Origin: Mantis religiosa
Lineage: Eukaryota > Arthropoda > Insecta > Mantodea > Mantidae
Assembly (NCBI GenBank): GCA_030765055.1
Contig: CM060955.1
Location: forward strand, 153,388,506-153,452,505
Direction: 5' to 3'
DNA length: 64,000 nucleotides
Part shown: positions 35,185 to 46,855 of the stretch, one piece after another
Layout of the letters: the number at the start of each line of letters is the position of its first letter
Position numbering within the stretch: the first letter of the stretch is position 1
Notes under the pieces: model-generated
Databases searched by the model: none
What the model was told of the DNA's origin: nothing
The model's input: only the letters and a program-made list of their open reading frames with translations
Program-made: the position numbers and the translations under genes

Positions 35185-35620
35185 AATTTTGACATTTAAT
35201 TTGTAGCTAGGAGGCAATTTCTCCTCTACCTACTATACATGTTGCACTTAACACTAAAAAGAGAACGCCAAGAAGAAAACCGGTACAAAAATGCAGTTCA
35301 CATATTACGCGTGTTTCCCGAGTAGCTGTGACTACAGCGACAACAGCGGAAGTCTCATGTAACACGAAGTACACGTAGCATGTAACAGATGGTGCGCAAG
35401 CTCTAATTGTTATATATATATATATGTCTTTATATCTAAACTGTTAAGAATCTTTCGCAAAATATTACAACAATGATATTTTGTTTTGGTTTAAACCATA
35501 TCTCAAGTGTGGTCCATAGATATTTATAACTATAATGCATACCAAAAACAATATACACCGACAGCGATTATTGCACTTCTGAACAAATATCTGCAGGAGC
35601 CTGTATAACTTTGAGAAATT
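35185..35620 (+). repeat. Core block B13
   Basis: Full core block; GACTACAGCGACAACAGCGG shared with B5. Confidence 0.85.
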
Positions 35621-36189
35621 CTATTTTCTTTTGTATTAATTTTGCCATGCCGTAGCATATATAGTTACGTGTGATTAATTATAGCACGCTTTATACAACA
35701 AATATAGTCCTGGAAACACTACAAGAAGATTACACCATGGGGTTGTCAAGTGTTATACGTACCGGAGGTCCTAGTGCCAAACGTCCATTTTGAACGCTGC
35801 ATATACTGCATAACCTCGATCGTACACGCCAGATAGCACTAACAGATGAATGCGAAATATATTCAGTGTCACTAACACAAATATTTTGGCTGCTGCATAG
35901 CAATAGAATTGGCCTACCTTGTACCTTACTTGAGCTCAATATACCGTGTCGATAAGACTTTACAGTTGGCTAACCTGTACTATTTGAATGAAATTCTAAA
36001 CCTAGAAATTGTAATTTAACTTTTAGCGTTAGCAAAGAGAAACTGAGCCTGAAGAGAATGTACATCGGTTTTAAAAGCTCGCAAGATTTGAAAGACCTGC
36101 GAGGTCGTATGGGCAGCAACGAGGAACGGAATAAATGTTCACAAAGAACTATTGGCAAGTAAGAAGTAAATACGCAAAATAAATATTTC
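35621..36189. other. Insertion-like stretch between B13 and segment Y
   Basis: Absent from the first X-B-Y copy, where B1 runs straight into Y near 1040. A join at TTGGCAAGTAAGAAGTAAAT resumes Y at about 36150. No gene recognised. Confidence 0.5.
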
Positions 36190-36951
36190 ATAACATATTC
36201 ATTTATAGTTTATTTCTTAAACTCATATAGCACTCTTATAATGTTTTACATGCAGAAGAATTATTACTTCATTATTGTTGGAATAAAGAGATATTTTTGC
36301 TTCTTAGCGATCATCATCTCAACCTATCAGCAATACGATGGCAGAAATTGAAAGAATAAAATCAGCAGAAGCCGGGTATGTTTCTTGTTTTGGTGATGCG
36401 CTGTGTTGATCCCCATCAACATTAGTAATGTACTACGAAACTTTCTTTCTCTTCTATACAGCAATTTACTGTGGCACATTTCTTAAAACATGGAGCTTCA
36501 CTTCAATATCAGTGCAAACTTTAAGAAAAACTTTGAGGACTACTATGACCAACGTTTTGTAAATTTTCAGGATATGTAAAGTTATTTTAGACAGCTGATT
36601 TTATATATTATTGGTTTTTGTATTAGTATCTTTAAATCTTAGATGTTTTTGTCACATAAAACGGACAATAGAAGGAAAGAAGTCTGTAGTTTAAATTATT
36701 AATAAACAGCTTTCATAAACTACAGCTATTCCGTAATTGATATTTAGTTTCGATGTGTTCATATAAAACAACATTAAGCCAAAATTAAACACCATTAATA
36801 TAATTATGTGATATCTTCACTATTTAAGCTTTGTACATTCAGAACATAAACATGAAAATCCACCACTGCACTGACAAGACACCATGCGAGTATAACCGGT
36901 TTAGTTGGCTCCATCTACGTATGTCTAGAGATTACTGGACACAAGAGGGAG
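36190..36951 (+). repeat. Segment Y, copy 2
   Basis: Matches 1081-1735 until about 36862. Confidence 0.75.
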
Positions 36952-37193
36952 AGCCCGCCTTGGTAGCGTGGTGGTAGCATGTCTGCCTCACGTTCAAGAA
37001 CTCCCGAGTTATAATCTAGGTCAGGTTGAGTTACCTGGATAAGTTTATCTGGGGTTTTACCTTATCCTGTAAGTGGAATGTCGGGTAACTCTAAGCTACA
37101 TGGACCCCGGACTCATTTGAGCAACGTTTCATCCATTCCATTCATCGTCCGATATGAGTTAACGTTGGAGGACGTAAATTAAAAAAAAAAAGA
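36952..37193 (+). mobile_element. tRNA-headed SINE, complete
   Basis: Head GCCCGCCTTGGTAGCGTGG with A-box-like TGGTAGCGTGGTGGTAG and a degraded B box near 37005. The body has ACCTGGATAAG, CATTTGAGCAACGTTTCATC and CCGATATGAGTTAACGTTGG. It ends in a poly-A run (37181-37191). Imperfect target duplication: ACAAGAGGGAG at 36941-36951 and ACAAGAAGGAG at 37194-37204. Confidence 0.88.
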
Positions 37194-37249
37194 ACAAGAA
37201 GGAGGGTAAGTTCACACTTATAGTACCTTTCTTCCCACTCCTGATCTAG

Positions 37250-37640
37250 ATTATATGTGTAGTGTCACTATGTGGGTTCGTGAAATCAGTAGTCCAGGTT
37301 ACAATCTCCAAAATTATTTCCGTAGAAATCAAACTGACAGTCCAAAATTACGTCACATACACAATACAACTTGCAAGGTCAACGACCACAACACAGCTAC
37401 TCACGCACGCGAGTTCAATTACCGACTGACTCTCTTTGGCAGGTGGGCTCCCTATTTTATAGATTATTGACATTCCGGAATGTTCTCCAACAACCAAGAT
37501 GGCTAGAACAAAGACGAACTCTCCAAAAATCCGTCTCTTCACCCCCCCCCCCCCACCGTTTCGCCGAGCTCTTATCTACACGCTGCACGGTCCGTCTCTT
37601 TGAATGCTCGGCCGCATTAATGCCCTCGCTAGATTAGTAA
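37250..37640 (-). mobile_element. LTR-like element copy, minus strand
   Basis: Reverse of the elements at 56341-56734 and 44238-44540. On the minus strand, from high coordinates: the arm (GTTTCGCCGAGCTC complement), ATCTTGGTTGTTGGAGAACA, TATAAAATA (37453-37461), GACCTTGCAAGTTGTATTGT, GACGTAATTT and an AATAATTT in place of the poly-A signal. A 13-C run interrupts the arm. A part of the primer site, ATCAGGAGTGGGA, is still visible at about 37235-37247. Confidence 0.75.
37542..37554. repeat. C13 homopolymer
   Basis: Run of 13 C inside the arm of the LTR-like element, next to a GC-rich stretch. Confidence 0.9.
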
Positions 37641-38289
37641 GCCTTTGTCTATCTCATACCGTTTCCGGGTTGTGCCAAGTGATGCAAAGCGATGAGGACA
37701 TCTGAGTTGAGTTCCTGAAAATACCATACGACCTCCTCCTATATAAATTACACTTCTATTGTTTACAAAACCAAAAAGGACCACCGTGTTTCGAACAAAG
37801 CTCTTATAACTTCCAGAAATTTTATCCTTCTTTCTAATCTTGCTTATTTTTTATTATTTGTGAACATCTCTAGCTCAAAATAAGGACGCATATGATTCAT
37901 CCAGTTAGCGGACTGTATTAATAAGAAATTTTGGAAATTGTGTGCAAAAAGAATACTCCTGTACTTATAAACATACAACTGGAAAATTGATAAGCATAAC
38001 CAACAGTACATTAGTAAGACATAGTCATAAAATATTTTAAACATATAGAATACTGAAACAAAATCATAAGATCTGTTTTTACAAAATTCAAAATCTTTGA
38101 AAATATCTCCAATTAAGGGTTATAGTGCTATTTACATATTTTCTTTAAAATCCACCTTTGTGATTCTTGAAAAAGACTAAACATTTGTACCGCTTTGGTA
38201 TTTATCTGGCATTTCAGTTTTTAGTTTTGAGAAGATACTATCGTTTAGATTCAGGTGATCTCGAAATATAAATCTGCACTGCCATCTTT
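37641..38289 (+). repeat. Segment Y second half and B14 flank
   Basis: Matches 2010-2465 and 2963-3139. It lacks the solo LTR, so it is an empty site for that insertion. Confidence 0.7.
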
Positions 38290-38705
38290 ACATTTAATTT
38301 TGGGTGGAATTCAATTACCCTCTTATGTAACTCACAACACTAAAAAGATGGCATCATGAAAAAAAACCGTAGTAACCTGCAGTTCAAATGTCCCACGTGT
38401 TTCCTGAGTAGCTCTGACTACAGAAACACACAGTGGAAGTCTTGTGTAACACGAAGTACACGTGGAATGCAATAGATGTCAGACCAGTTGGAATTGCTAT
38501 GTTTATATCAATATTTCTTAGCTATTAGCTATATCTTACAACACATTGGAACTGCAGCTCCTGTTTTGTTTTAAAACATATTACAAATGGGAACTATGCT
38601 AAATAGCCGCCATACGATATACATTAATTACATACCCAACAAGAAATATTGTTTTAGAACAAAAGTCTGTATAATTCTCTATATCCTCCAAAAATTGAAC
38701 TGCTT
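38290..38705 (+). repeat. Core block B14
   Basis: Full core block with GACTACAGAAACACACAGTG; sister of B2. Confidence 0.85.
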
Positions 38706-39424
38706 TCCTGTATTTATCATTTGAATGCATGCTACGTTCTCTACTTTTCTTGTAAATAAAACTTGCGTGCTGTAAATATAGCACACATCGTTGATATGAT
38801 AAATGAATACAAATTACAACTCAGGTCTTTCGATGCAGAGGAGCTCTATACATTTACGACGATCGTTCACATAGTTCTATCGTTCACAACTAATCCTACA
38901 AACTATGTGGCAGTAGACATTCGTACAATGAGAGACATCCTGGTTTTGCCTTTACTAACATTTATAATTTAAAATATCTGTTCGCATGCGTGCGTGGAAC
39001 TCAACATGCATATGAATTTTGGGAAATTTCTTTCCATTAATACCTTTCTAATATTTAATTAAATCACTGTTGTAGTGGCAATACCTGTCGTTCACAATTG
39101 TGTTGTACTTAAATTTTCTCAGCCGTGTTTGGAAATTTGGTTGTGCTTTTTAATGAGGCATAGGAAACTCGGTGGCATTTCTAAGTTTAGGAGCTGCTTC
39201 GGACACTCGGTTGATTATTCAAATTCTGGGATTCTTGAAGACCCTAGAAATTTAAGAAGTGTAGTGGTTCTAACGCAGCAAAAATTTCAACATCTCCGGG
39301 TAAACGTTTCTCTTTAAAGGAACTCCACTACTGACACCTGAAGTATATCAGAAGACGTTTCTACTCCGAAAAAAATATTTTGTGCCATTTTTAGTATTTA
39401 ACATATTCATGTAACAAAGTCGGA
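38706..39424 (+). repeat. Tail after B14
   Basis: Close match to 3591-4279. Confidence 0.75.
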
Positions 39425-39860
39425 ATATATTAACATTCCCGCTGTCGTAAATGGAGCTGCGGGAAGCATCACTTATAGTGTATTCGAGGCATTGTTGTAC
39501 TGCTAGCACAAGCCACGGCTCGCGCGTGGGCGAGCGCCGAACGCTTGCAGAGTTAGAGATAAAGACAGAGATATTCTGGAATTTCCCGCTGCATCGTGAC
39601 TGTTATCGATTGATGGACTAAATTCTAGAACAATATCAGGAGTGTTACTTGCGAGTGAGTTGTTATTTGTGTGTGTGCAGCTGTGTAGTGATCTGAGTGT
39701 ACCACAGTGAATTCTTTCATTTGTTTTCGCGGGGTGACTTATGAAGCAACGACCTTGAAGACTATTTGTGTTAGTTACGTCGTTCTGCTCCTCTTAGGGT
39801 TGTACCAAGTGTGTTTGTTATTGAAATAAAGAGCATTATAAATTTCTGCAAACAAGACTT
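39425..39860 (+). repeat. LTR-like module D, copy 2
   Basis: Matches 4280-4770 without the TG expansion. AATAAA near 39826. Confidence 0.6.
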
Positions 39861-40890
39861 TTAATTCTACGAACCCACAACGTTGCTATATGTTTATAGA
39901 AATTATTAAATATCTTGCTTAAGTAGCATGGTTTAATTAACTCTCGCCTTTCTGAGTTAAGAAATAAATGACGTTCTCAGAGATTTAACTAAATTATAAA
40001 CATGGTAAATTACCCATTTGTGTTTGATGTACATTAATATAAGTTAACTAATGACATCATAGAAATAATTGTTGAAAAAATGTATCAAGTACCAAAAGGG
40101 AAACAAAAATGAATTATCATATAATATATAATTACAAAGACCCTGCATTGTTGTTAATGTTAACAGTGGTGACTTACTAAAGTCTACACTAACAACTATG
40201 GCAAAATGTTACATGGGAACAGGTATAACGTAAAAGCCTCTATATCCTTTGAACAATCACATGAATTTTCGGGAATTCCTGTTGCTTGCACCTTTGTTCC
40301 ATTAAATTGAATCACTGCTGTTGTGGCTATATTTATCTTTTAAGACTGTGTTGTACTTCAGTATTGTCAGCCCTGTATAAAAATTGCATTGCAGTTGTTG
40401 ACGAGTTGCTGAAAACGTTGAATTTTCAAGCTTAGATGTCATAAAAGAATCCCAAATAACAGATATTTAAAGAAAACCTAGTCTTCATTTAAATAAACAT
40501 TAAAGACAGCAGATGCTTACTTTCAACAGCATCTATAACGAAATAAAGAAGTAGAAATAGCGGTAGACCTTGAGGTATAGTCAAATCTTCAACGATGGTC
40601 GCTACCTGGAAATTTTGTTTACCTTGTGTAGCCTATACATAAAAAATCATGATAACCTCTAATACAGGTAATGATCAATTCAAACAAATAACAAGGAATA
40701 CCCACGAATTGGTTCACACCACGAAAATAAAACTGTATTTGACAAACTGTTTATTATAACAAAATCTACATTTTCTCTCATCTATTACACTTTATTAGTT
40801 ATTTATATGACAGAAAGAATAAAGGGCAATTCAGTAGTCTACCGGGAAACATATGAGTCAGTTGGAGAATTTAATCAGTTGGGCATGTTG
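39861..40890 (+). repeat. Segment E copy, tail, A module and linker
   Basis: E to about 40240; tail 40241-40440; A module 40465-40580; then the linker. No gene. Confidence 0.7.
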
Positions 40891-40963
40891 GCCATTGTAG
40901 CTCAGTGGCTTAGAGCAACCACACGGACAGCGGCAGATCCGTGGTTCAAATCCCAGCTATGAC
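40891..40963 (+). mobile_element. tRNA-like unit 5
   Basis: GCCATTGTAGCTCAGTGG start, GGTTCAAATCCC B box. First of two units in a dimer with 41443-41516. Confidence 0.65.
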
Positions 40964-41085
40964 ATTGAATTTATCAGTTTGGCTCTACTCATTTAAATCT
41001 TAGCTTACACACGGCTAGTGTGGAAGAAATCACTATGTCCATCAATTTACCTGAATAACATAGTGGTTTAACTATGAAGCCTGGG
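40964..41085 (+). repeat. Body of tRNA-like unit 5
   Basis: Same sequence as the palindrome arms at 22 kb (TTAGCTTACACACGGCTAGT here). It ends at the SINE insertion site. Confidence 0.7.
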
Positions 41086-41303
41086 CCCAACTCGGTAGCG
41101 GAGGATGGTAGTGTGTCTGCCTCAAGTAAAAGAAGTCGCGAGTCAGTGTGAGCTACCTGGATAAAGTTTTTTTCGAGGTTTTCCCTTATCTTAAAGACGA
41201 ATATCAGGTACCGCAAAGCTCCATGGCCTCTGGACTTATTTGGGCATCATTTCACTAATTTCATTCATCGTCCGATATGACTTAAGGTTGGAGGACGTAT
41301 ACA
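41086..41303 (+). mobile_element. tRNA-headed SINE at a shared site, copy 1
   Basis: SINE body with TCGGTAGCGGAGGATGGTAG head. Flanked by TATGAAGCCTGGG (41073-41085) and TATGAAGCCCGGG (41304-41316). Same site as the SINE at 47769. Confidence 0.88.
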
Positions 41304-41442
41304 TATGAAGCCCGGGACATAAGTACTTACAGCATAGTAAGTCGCCACAAAAGGTGCGTGTCTCGTTGTATATGAGAACTCCTAGTGGTCTACCGGGAAA
41401 CATATGAGTCAGTTGGAGAATTTATATCCAATCGGCATGTAG
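41304..41442 (+). repeat. Linker between tRNA-like units 5 and 6
   Basis: Contains AAGTACTTACAGCATAGTAA and GTCTACCGGGAAACATATGA, shared with 22260-22384 and 47997-48123. Confidence 0.7.
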
Positions 41443-41516
41443 GCCATTGAAGCTCAGTGGCTGAGAGCAATCACACGGACAGCGGCAGATCCATGGTTAA
41501 AATCCCGGCTATAACA
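41443..41516 (+). mobile_element. tRNA-like unit 6
   Basis: GCCATTGAAGCTCAGTGG start; B box mutated to GGTTAAAATCC. Second unit of the dimer. Confidence 0.6.
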
Positions 41517-42404
41517 CTGATTTTTTTAGTCTGGCTCTATTAACCAGATCTGCAGCTTTGTTGTATACAAAAAAACTATATAGATCGGCAAGAAATATTG
41601 TATCTTTGGAAAACAGAACTGTGCGAAAATTTTTATAAGATCCAGGAATTCAACATTTGATGTATGTCCAACCAAATCTGGTTCTTCAGCTCAAATTACT
41701 GGTGAACTACTACAGCTACCACCTCGTTACCTTAAAAATATATTCTAGTTTATATATATTTATAATATTCGCATTTTAATAGATACACTAAACCTTCTTT
41801 GTGTAATAATTACTGATTGTAGTAGCTTCCCGGTATCCTTCCTATTAATATAAAGATCAATTAACACATCTCTCTAAAACTGCAATATGGGACAGCGCTT
41901 TGTACAGTAGTAAGGGAGTTAATGAGACCTTAAAATTATCTTATAGATCTTTCTGTCTCTTCTTACATCTTTCTAGATACACACATAACTTGTAGAACCA
42001 CCAATTTACCATCATTTAGGTAAGTAGTAAGGTAAGTCCACAATTTTATGCTTTATTTATTTCCGTGCTGCAACAGTAAGTCATATCTGATAATGGCACG
42101 ATTGAAATAATGCTCAAATAAACCTAGAAAATGTGAATCTAATATCTTTGAGAAGAGAAATTAAAATGGGTCACGGCAAAATTCAAATATCCATTCTCTT
42201 GGCAATTCACAAATTCTTCGCTCAGTCCACTTAGTTGAGATTGCTTTGATTTGATGCCCACAACCTATGCCTATATGGATCTGCTATTACACATTCAACA
42301 TTTTCGAAGACGTTTCTAATCAAGGGATATTGTCTTATTTTGAATTTTCATTTTAGCTCCAGGTGATACCAATATTTAAACATATTTATACAGCAACCTT
42401 GATA
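41517..42404 (+). repeat. Segment G, copy 4
   Basis: Close match to copies 2 and 3. Noncoding. Confidence 0.75.
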
Positions 42405-42835
42405 TTTAATTTTTGAGTGGAGTGCAACTTCTTCTCTACCTACCATGTATATAAAACTTAACATTAAAAGGAAAGCACCAGGAAGAAAACCGGTACAAAC
42501 CTGCAGTTCAAATGCCCCGTCTAATTCATGAATAGCTGACTACAGCGACACACAGTGGAAGACTCGTGCAACGCAAAGTACACGAAGGAAGTAACAGATG
42601 TCAGGCAAGTTGAAATTGCTATGTGTATACCGATATGTCTTAGCTATTAAGAATATTTTACAACATTTTAGAACTTCGGCTTTCCTTGCCATGTTTAAAT
42701 GATATCCTAAATTTGAACAATGATAAAGTGTAGCTATATTACACATAAACCAATAAAGACCGAAAGGGAATATTGAATTTTGGAACAAAAGCTTGCTAAA
42801 CCTGTATAAGTAGCAGAACTTCAACCCTTGATTGT
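42405..42835 (+). repeat. Core block B15
   Basis: Full core block with GACTACAGCGACACACAGTG at 42538-42557; its minus frame also ends FHCVSL. Confidence 0.85.
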
Positions 42836-43514
42836 TCATTGAAAATCGAATTCTAGTCCTCAATCTTGAATAACTGTGGAAAGCCATTAATGTGACGTCC
42901 ATAGCTTAATAACCTTGTCCTTTGCAAGTGAGATGCTCAACTGAATACAGATGAGCTGTGTGTTTGACATTAGACATTTGTTAAAACACAAACTTCCCGC
43001 TTCATCCTTTATTGTCCACATTCCTACGTAGTAGTTTTAGAAAGTTCCTGTTGATTATCTTCTTTGTAACATCCAATTAACTCTGAATTAATTTAACTTA
43101 ATTAAATATTAATTAATTTAACTCTGAATTATATCGGCACTGTGGTGGCAATATCTGTATTTTAAGATTGTACTGTGCTTAGGTATTTACATCCCTGTTT
43201 ACTAATTTGATTGCACTTATTCATAAGTGCAAAAACGCGGGGCCATAAAAGAATCCCAAATTAAAGCTACTTAAAAAAAACCTAGTCTTTATTTAAATAA
43301 ACTTTAGATATATAGACTACAACTTAAGGTACTTTGAACATTAAGAGCTTCTATAAACAACTAAAGAAGAAGGGAGGTAGACTTTGAGTTACAGTGAAAT
43401 GCTTCAAAGCTTAAAGTTTGCCTGGAGTGAAATAAATCCTTAAAAGATGCTGAAATTTTGCATTTCCTTGTAGGCCGTTCCCTATACCGCTAGCAAAAGT
43501 TAAAGACATACGAA
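42836..43514 (+). repeat. Tail after B15 and A module
   Basis: Matches 25871-26400. A short internal duplication near 43080-43135 repeats TTAACTCTGAATTA. Confidence 0.7.
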
Positions 43515-43850
43515 TGCTGGCCCATGATCAAGCGGAGCGCTGTTGCCAAGCGTGGTTGGTGTTCCCGCAGAAGTTCTGTACATAGCACGTTTTACACGTC
43601 AGCAAATGTTCTGTCTATCCTTCACGTAATTAGTAACACATTAAATATTCCTAAAACTTTAAGAACTTACCTTGGCATACGTCACAGCAGTGGAACATCA
43701 GGCGCGGTTTTCAATCCAGTAACTCGCTTTCCGACTTCATGGATCTTTCCCGGAGATTGAAATACAGGTACTCTCCGTTTTTCTAAGGATAAAACTGCTT
43801 CATTACAAATTCGTGACACTGTGTGTCTACTACCCCTTAGGATTAGGATT
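43515..43850 (+). repeat. Module J, copy 2
   Basis: Open plus frame 43524-43760 (78 codons) aligned with the other two J copies. No domain known. Confidence 0.55.
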
Positions 43851-44540
43851 TCATTACCGAGGGGAGTCGGTATATATGGCTACCATGCTGGGCCCATTGT
43901 TCCTATGCCCACAATTGGGGGCGCACCTGGGAGGAAGGATGAGGCGAAGGAGACAGATGGTGGCAAACCAAGGAGCCATGATATTACAGAGGGAAAAGTC
44001 CCTACAGTGTACTGAGATAGAGACTTCCCCTGACAGGACAGGAAAACAATTTAGCTCCCCTACGGCGGGACGGCAACGAGTCAGGCAGGCGAGCTCTAAT
44101 GGTCCCAGGTAGGCGGTCTGAGCCCTAAAGGTCCCTGGAAGGCGGTCCCAAAATGGTCCCAGCAGACGAGCGGAGACTAGCAACATATATACCGGAGGAT
44201 GAAGTAGCTTTTCCTCGGACCATATTGTCGCAAACGCATTGTTGAGGGAGGCGGCGTGTGGCGCCTTTCTTCTACCGCCATCTTGATTGTTTGAATACAT
44301 TCCGGATAGTGAGAAATCTATAAAAAGGGAACCACCGCCCGCCAATGGAAACAGTCGCTAATTGGACGCGTGTGGGTGAACAGATGTAAAAGTGAACTCT
44401 TTTTTGGTCGATGACCTAGTAAGTTGTATTGTGTATGTGACGTAATTCTGCTGATGTACGAAGTGAATTTCTACGAAAATAAACAGCAAATTTTAGTATT
44501 TGTTACTTGGATCTTTTATATCACCAACCCAAAAAGTCAC
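43851..44540 (+). mobile_element. LTR-like element: GC-rich upstream part, arm, promoter, poly-A signal
   Basis: 43851-44235 is GC-rich and matches 60541-60920. 44238-44295 is a shortened inverse of the leader. TATAAAAAG lies at 44319-44327, and AATAAA at 44478-44483. The 3-prime end reads GTCACA, two bases before the primer site. Layout fits U3-R-U5 of an LTR. The 163-codon minus frame over it has no known domain and I treat it as chance. Confidence 0.7.
44319..44327 (+). promoter_or_regulatory. TATA box of LTR-like element
   Basis: TATAAAAAG, kept at the same place in the copies at 56511-56519 and 61511-61519. About 155 bp upstream of the AATAAA. Confidence 0.65.
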
Positions 44541-44543
44541 AAT

Positions 44544-44560
44544 TGGTGTTAGGAGTGGGA
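44544..44560 (+). other. Primer binding site, tRNA-Leu type (one mismatch)
   Basis: TGGTGTTAGGAGTGGGA: 16 of 17 bases complementary to the CCA-tailed 3-prime end of tRNA-Leu. See the perfect version at 61698. Confidence 0.75.
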
Positions 44561-44830
44561 CCTAACAATCAAGACGGCGCTCCTTCCACCCACGGTTTCT
44601 GCGAGCTTTTAACTCCGCAGTGCACTGCCCGTCTCTTTGAACTCGTCCCGTATGCCGCCCCACCTCAACAATCCTGCCATGCATCGTCGGGACATCCGTT
44701 AACACTTCTACTCTGAAACAGACCACCAGATGGGAGATGATGAGAAATGATAATGGATGTGAAATAGAAGGAAAGGAAATTCCAGGAATATAACTAAGCT
44801 ACACAACATTCGCCTAGCGATCCAGGAAAA
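44561..44830 (+). mobile_element. Leader of LTR-like element (right arm)
   Basis: Reads TCCGCAGTGCACTGCCCGTC, then ACCTCAACAATCCTGCCATG. It is inverse to the arm upstream of the promoter. No gag or pol follows; after about 44850 the sequence changes. Confidence 0.7.
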
Positions 44831-45237
44831 AACCCGAAAAAAACCATGTGTCAAGTAGTTCGACCACGACAATCCATTTTGCATTTGCCCTATATTCCTG
44901 TATAGAGAACTTTGGTAAAAACTTCTCAATATTCAATATAATCTTTCTGTCCAAAATGAATAATTTTTAATAATATCCTTATAAAGCTTTAGAACAATTA
45001 TGTTTTGTTTTGGTTGAAATCATATCCTTAATTGACATACAACATATAAAAATTAAGATAGACCGACCAGAAAAATTCTATTTGGAACTAAAGTCTTCTA
45101 AAACCTCTATATGGTCCACAATTTTCAACTGTTTATACGTTTTCAATTCAAGTTTCATCTCTGTTAATTACTTCTAATAAATGTAGCAAGTTATGTATGA
45201 CACAGTTATTTAGTAAGTGTCTACTGTGAGTCTTCCT
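44831..45237. other. Unassigned sequence with a B-like 3-prime piece
   Basis: 44940-45130 loosely resembles the 3-prime part of short-subfamily B blocks (AAAATTAAGATAGACCGACC). No gene. Confidence 0.4.
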
Positions 45238-45441
45238 TAGGTTCAAGAGGTCCCGAGCTGAATCTTGCTCAGGGTGGGTTATCTGGATAAGGTTTCTCCA
45301 GGGTATTCCCTCATCCTGAAAGACAAACGTCGGGTAACTGTACACTACGTGTACCCTGGGCTCATTTGAGCATCATTTCACCCGATCCATTCCGCGACTG
45401 ATATGACAACGTTGGAAGATGTAAGTTACAAAAAGAAGAAG
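45238..45441 (+). mobile_element. tRNA-headed SINE, 5-prime truncated
   Basis: Contains TTCAAGAGGTCCCGAGCTGA, CATTTGAGCATCATTTCACC and ends near AACGTTGGAAGATGTAAG. Confidence 0.8.
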
Positions 45442-45458
45442 AAACACATTTTCTGGTT

Positions 45459-45628
45459 ATAGTCAGAAAGTTGAAAATAACATACATGTGCTATCGCGTA
45501 TAATTGATTGCATTTGATTGACAATGGAGAAGAGGATTACCTCTAAGATGAAGGATTTTAACACCAGAGCCTTTAAGAAGTTCTGCAATAGAAATGAGCG
45601 CCTCGTAGACTTCATACTTCGACATTAA
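45459..45628 (+). pseudogene. hAT/ZMYM-like remnant tail, copy 3
   Basis: Matches 34203-34369 (CATGTGCTATCGCGTATAAT shared). Preceded by the SINE rather than by the zinc finger part. Confidence 0.65.
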
Positions 45629-46419
45629 GTAAGACCGTAAACTTGTAGCACACTCCTAATTTTATGCAGCAGCCACCACTGTGTATAGCTGCTTTTCATT
45701 ACTTCATTGTGACTATGTATTATGTCTCTTTTATTGCACTGTCTCAGTAAATACTTAAAATGAGGCGATTTCAAATCGGCTTCTTGAGCGCTAGCGAATT
45801 TATTAAAATAAATAATATTAAAAGCTACAACCCAAAACTAATTTTGTAAACATTATACAACATATTACAAAAATGAGAATATGCTACACAATGAAAGAAT
45901 CTGAAATAAAAGTATTTAATGAAAACCTAGGCTTTATTCAAATAAAATTTACAGACTGCTGGCTTTGAACCTACCAGAGCGTCAATAAACGAATAAAGAG
46001 GAAGAAGCCGCGGTGGACCTAAAGTAAGTTTTATAACAAGTCTAGTTAACAGGTGTAGTAAGGTTTTGTGTATCTCTAAGCGTTTTCGAGTTTTGCCAAG
46101 TGATGCCGAACGTGGCCATTCCCTGTAAATTACACATATGTACTCCGTTTGTCATACAAATATCTTAAACATGTAATATATGAATCAAAAACATAAAACC
46201 TATTGTTCCAAATTCAAAATTTCCTGAAAAGTCTCCGCTGAAGTGTAGTTGTGCTATTGCAAGGTGTCCTTAAAAATTTTCCTGTGTTACATTTGAAGAT
46301 GCCGATATATCTCACTTTAGTATTTACCGAAATTAGGGATTTGAATTTTGCAGAACAAAAGCTATTTCCTTTTTAGGTTCAAGGGATCCCAAAATATATA
46401 TTTCCATTTCAATTCTGTG
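45629..46419 (+). repeat. Segment X, copy 3
   Basis: Aligns with 44-816 and 34370-35184. Confidence 0.75.
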
Positions 46420-46855
46420 ATTTACTTTTTGCCTATTATGCTATATCCCCTCTACCTACTATACATGTGACACTTAACACTAAAAAGGGAACGTCAGGAA
46501 GAAATTCTGTACAAGACTTCAGTTCAAACGGCCCGCGTGTTTCCCGAGTTTCTGTGACTACAGCGACACACATCAGTAGTCTTATGTAACACGAAGTACA
46601 CATTGGATGGCATAGATGTCGCGCAAGCTGTAATTGCTACGTATATATAAATTTGCCTTAGTTATTAAGAATATTTTAAGTTAAAGCTTCAGCTGGTCGA
46701 TACTTTTTCTGGTTTGTAGTAATTTCTAAATGTGATTGAAGGTAAATTACAGGAATATCTTATATAAAAATCAATTTATACAAACAGGAAACATTTTGTT
46801 TTCGAATTAAAGTTTCCTAAATTCTGTATAATTTTCAGAAATTTAACCACTAATT
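46420..46855 (+). repeat. Core block B16
   Basis: Begins like B1/B13 and ends like B3/B6, so it may be a recombinant block. GACTACAGCGACACACATCA near 46556. Confidence 0.8.

Noticed and set aside
34949..35217. Tyr-Ile repeat frames on both strands
   Set aside because: Translation of the (TA)n run.
37371..37637. 88-codon plus frame
   Set aside because: Runs across the minus-strand LTR-like copy and a C13 run; no homolog frame in other copies.
43838..43852. Insect telomere-like repeats (TTAGGATTAGGATT), also near 27170 and 60510
   Set aside because: Only two imperfect TTAGG-like units inside module J, spaced by A; far too short for telomeric DNA.
43854..44345. 163-codon minus-strand frame, with a similar frame at 60679-60981
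   Set aside because: Lies over the GC-rich upstream part of the LTR-like element. The two frames are alike because the DNA is alike; no domain is recognisable and stops are rare at this GC content.
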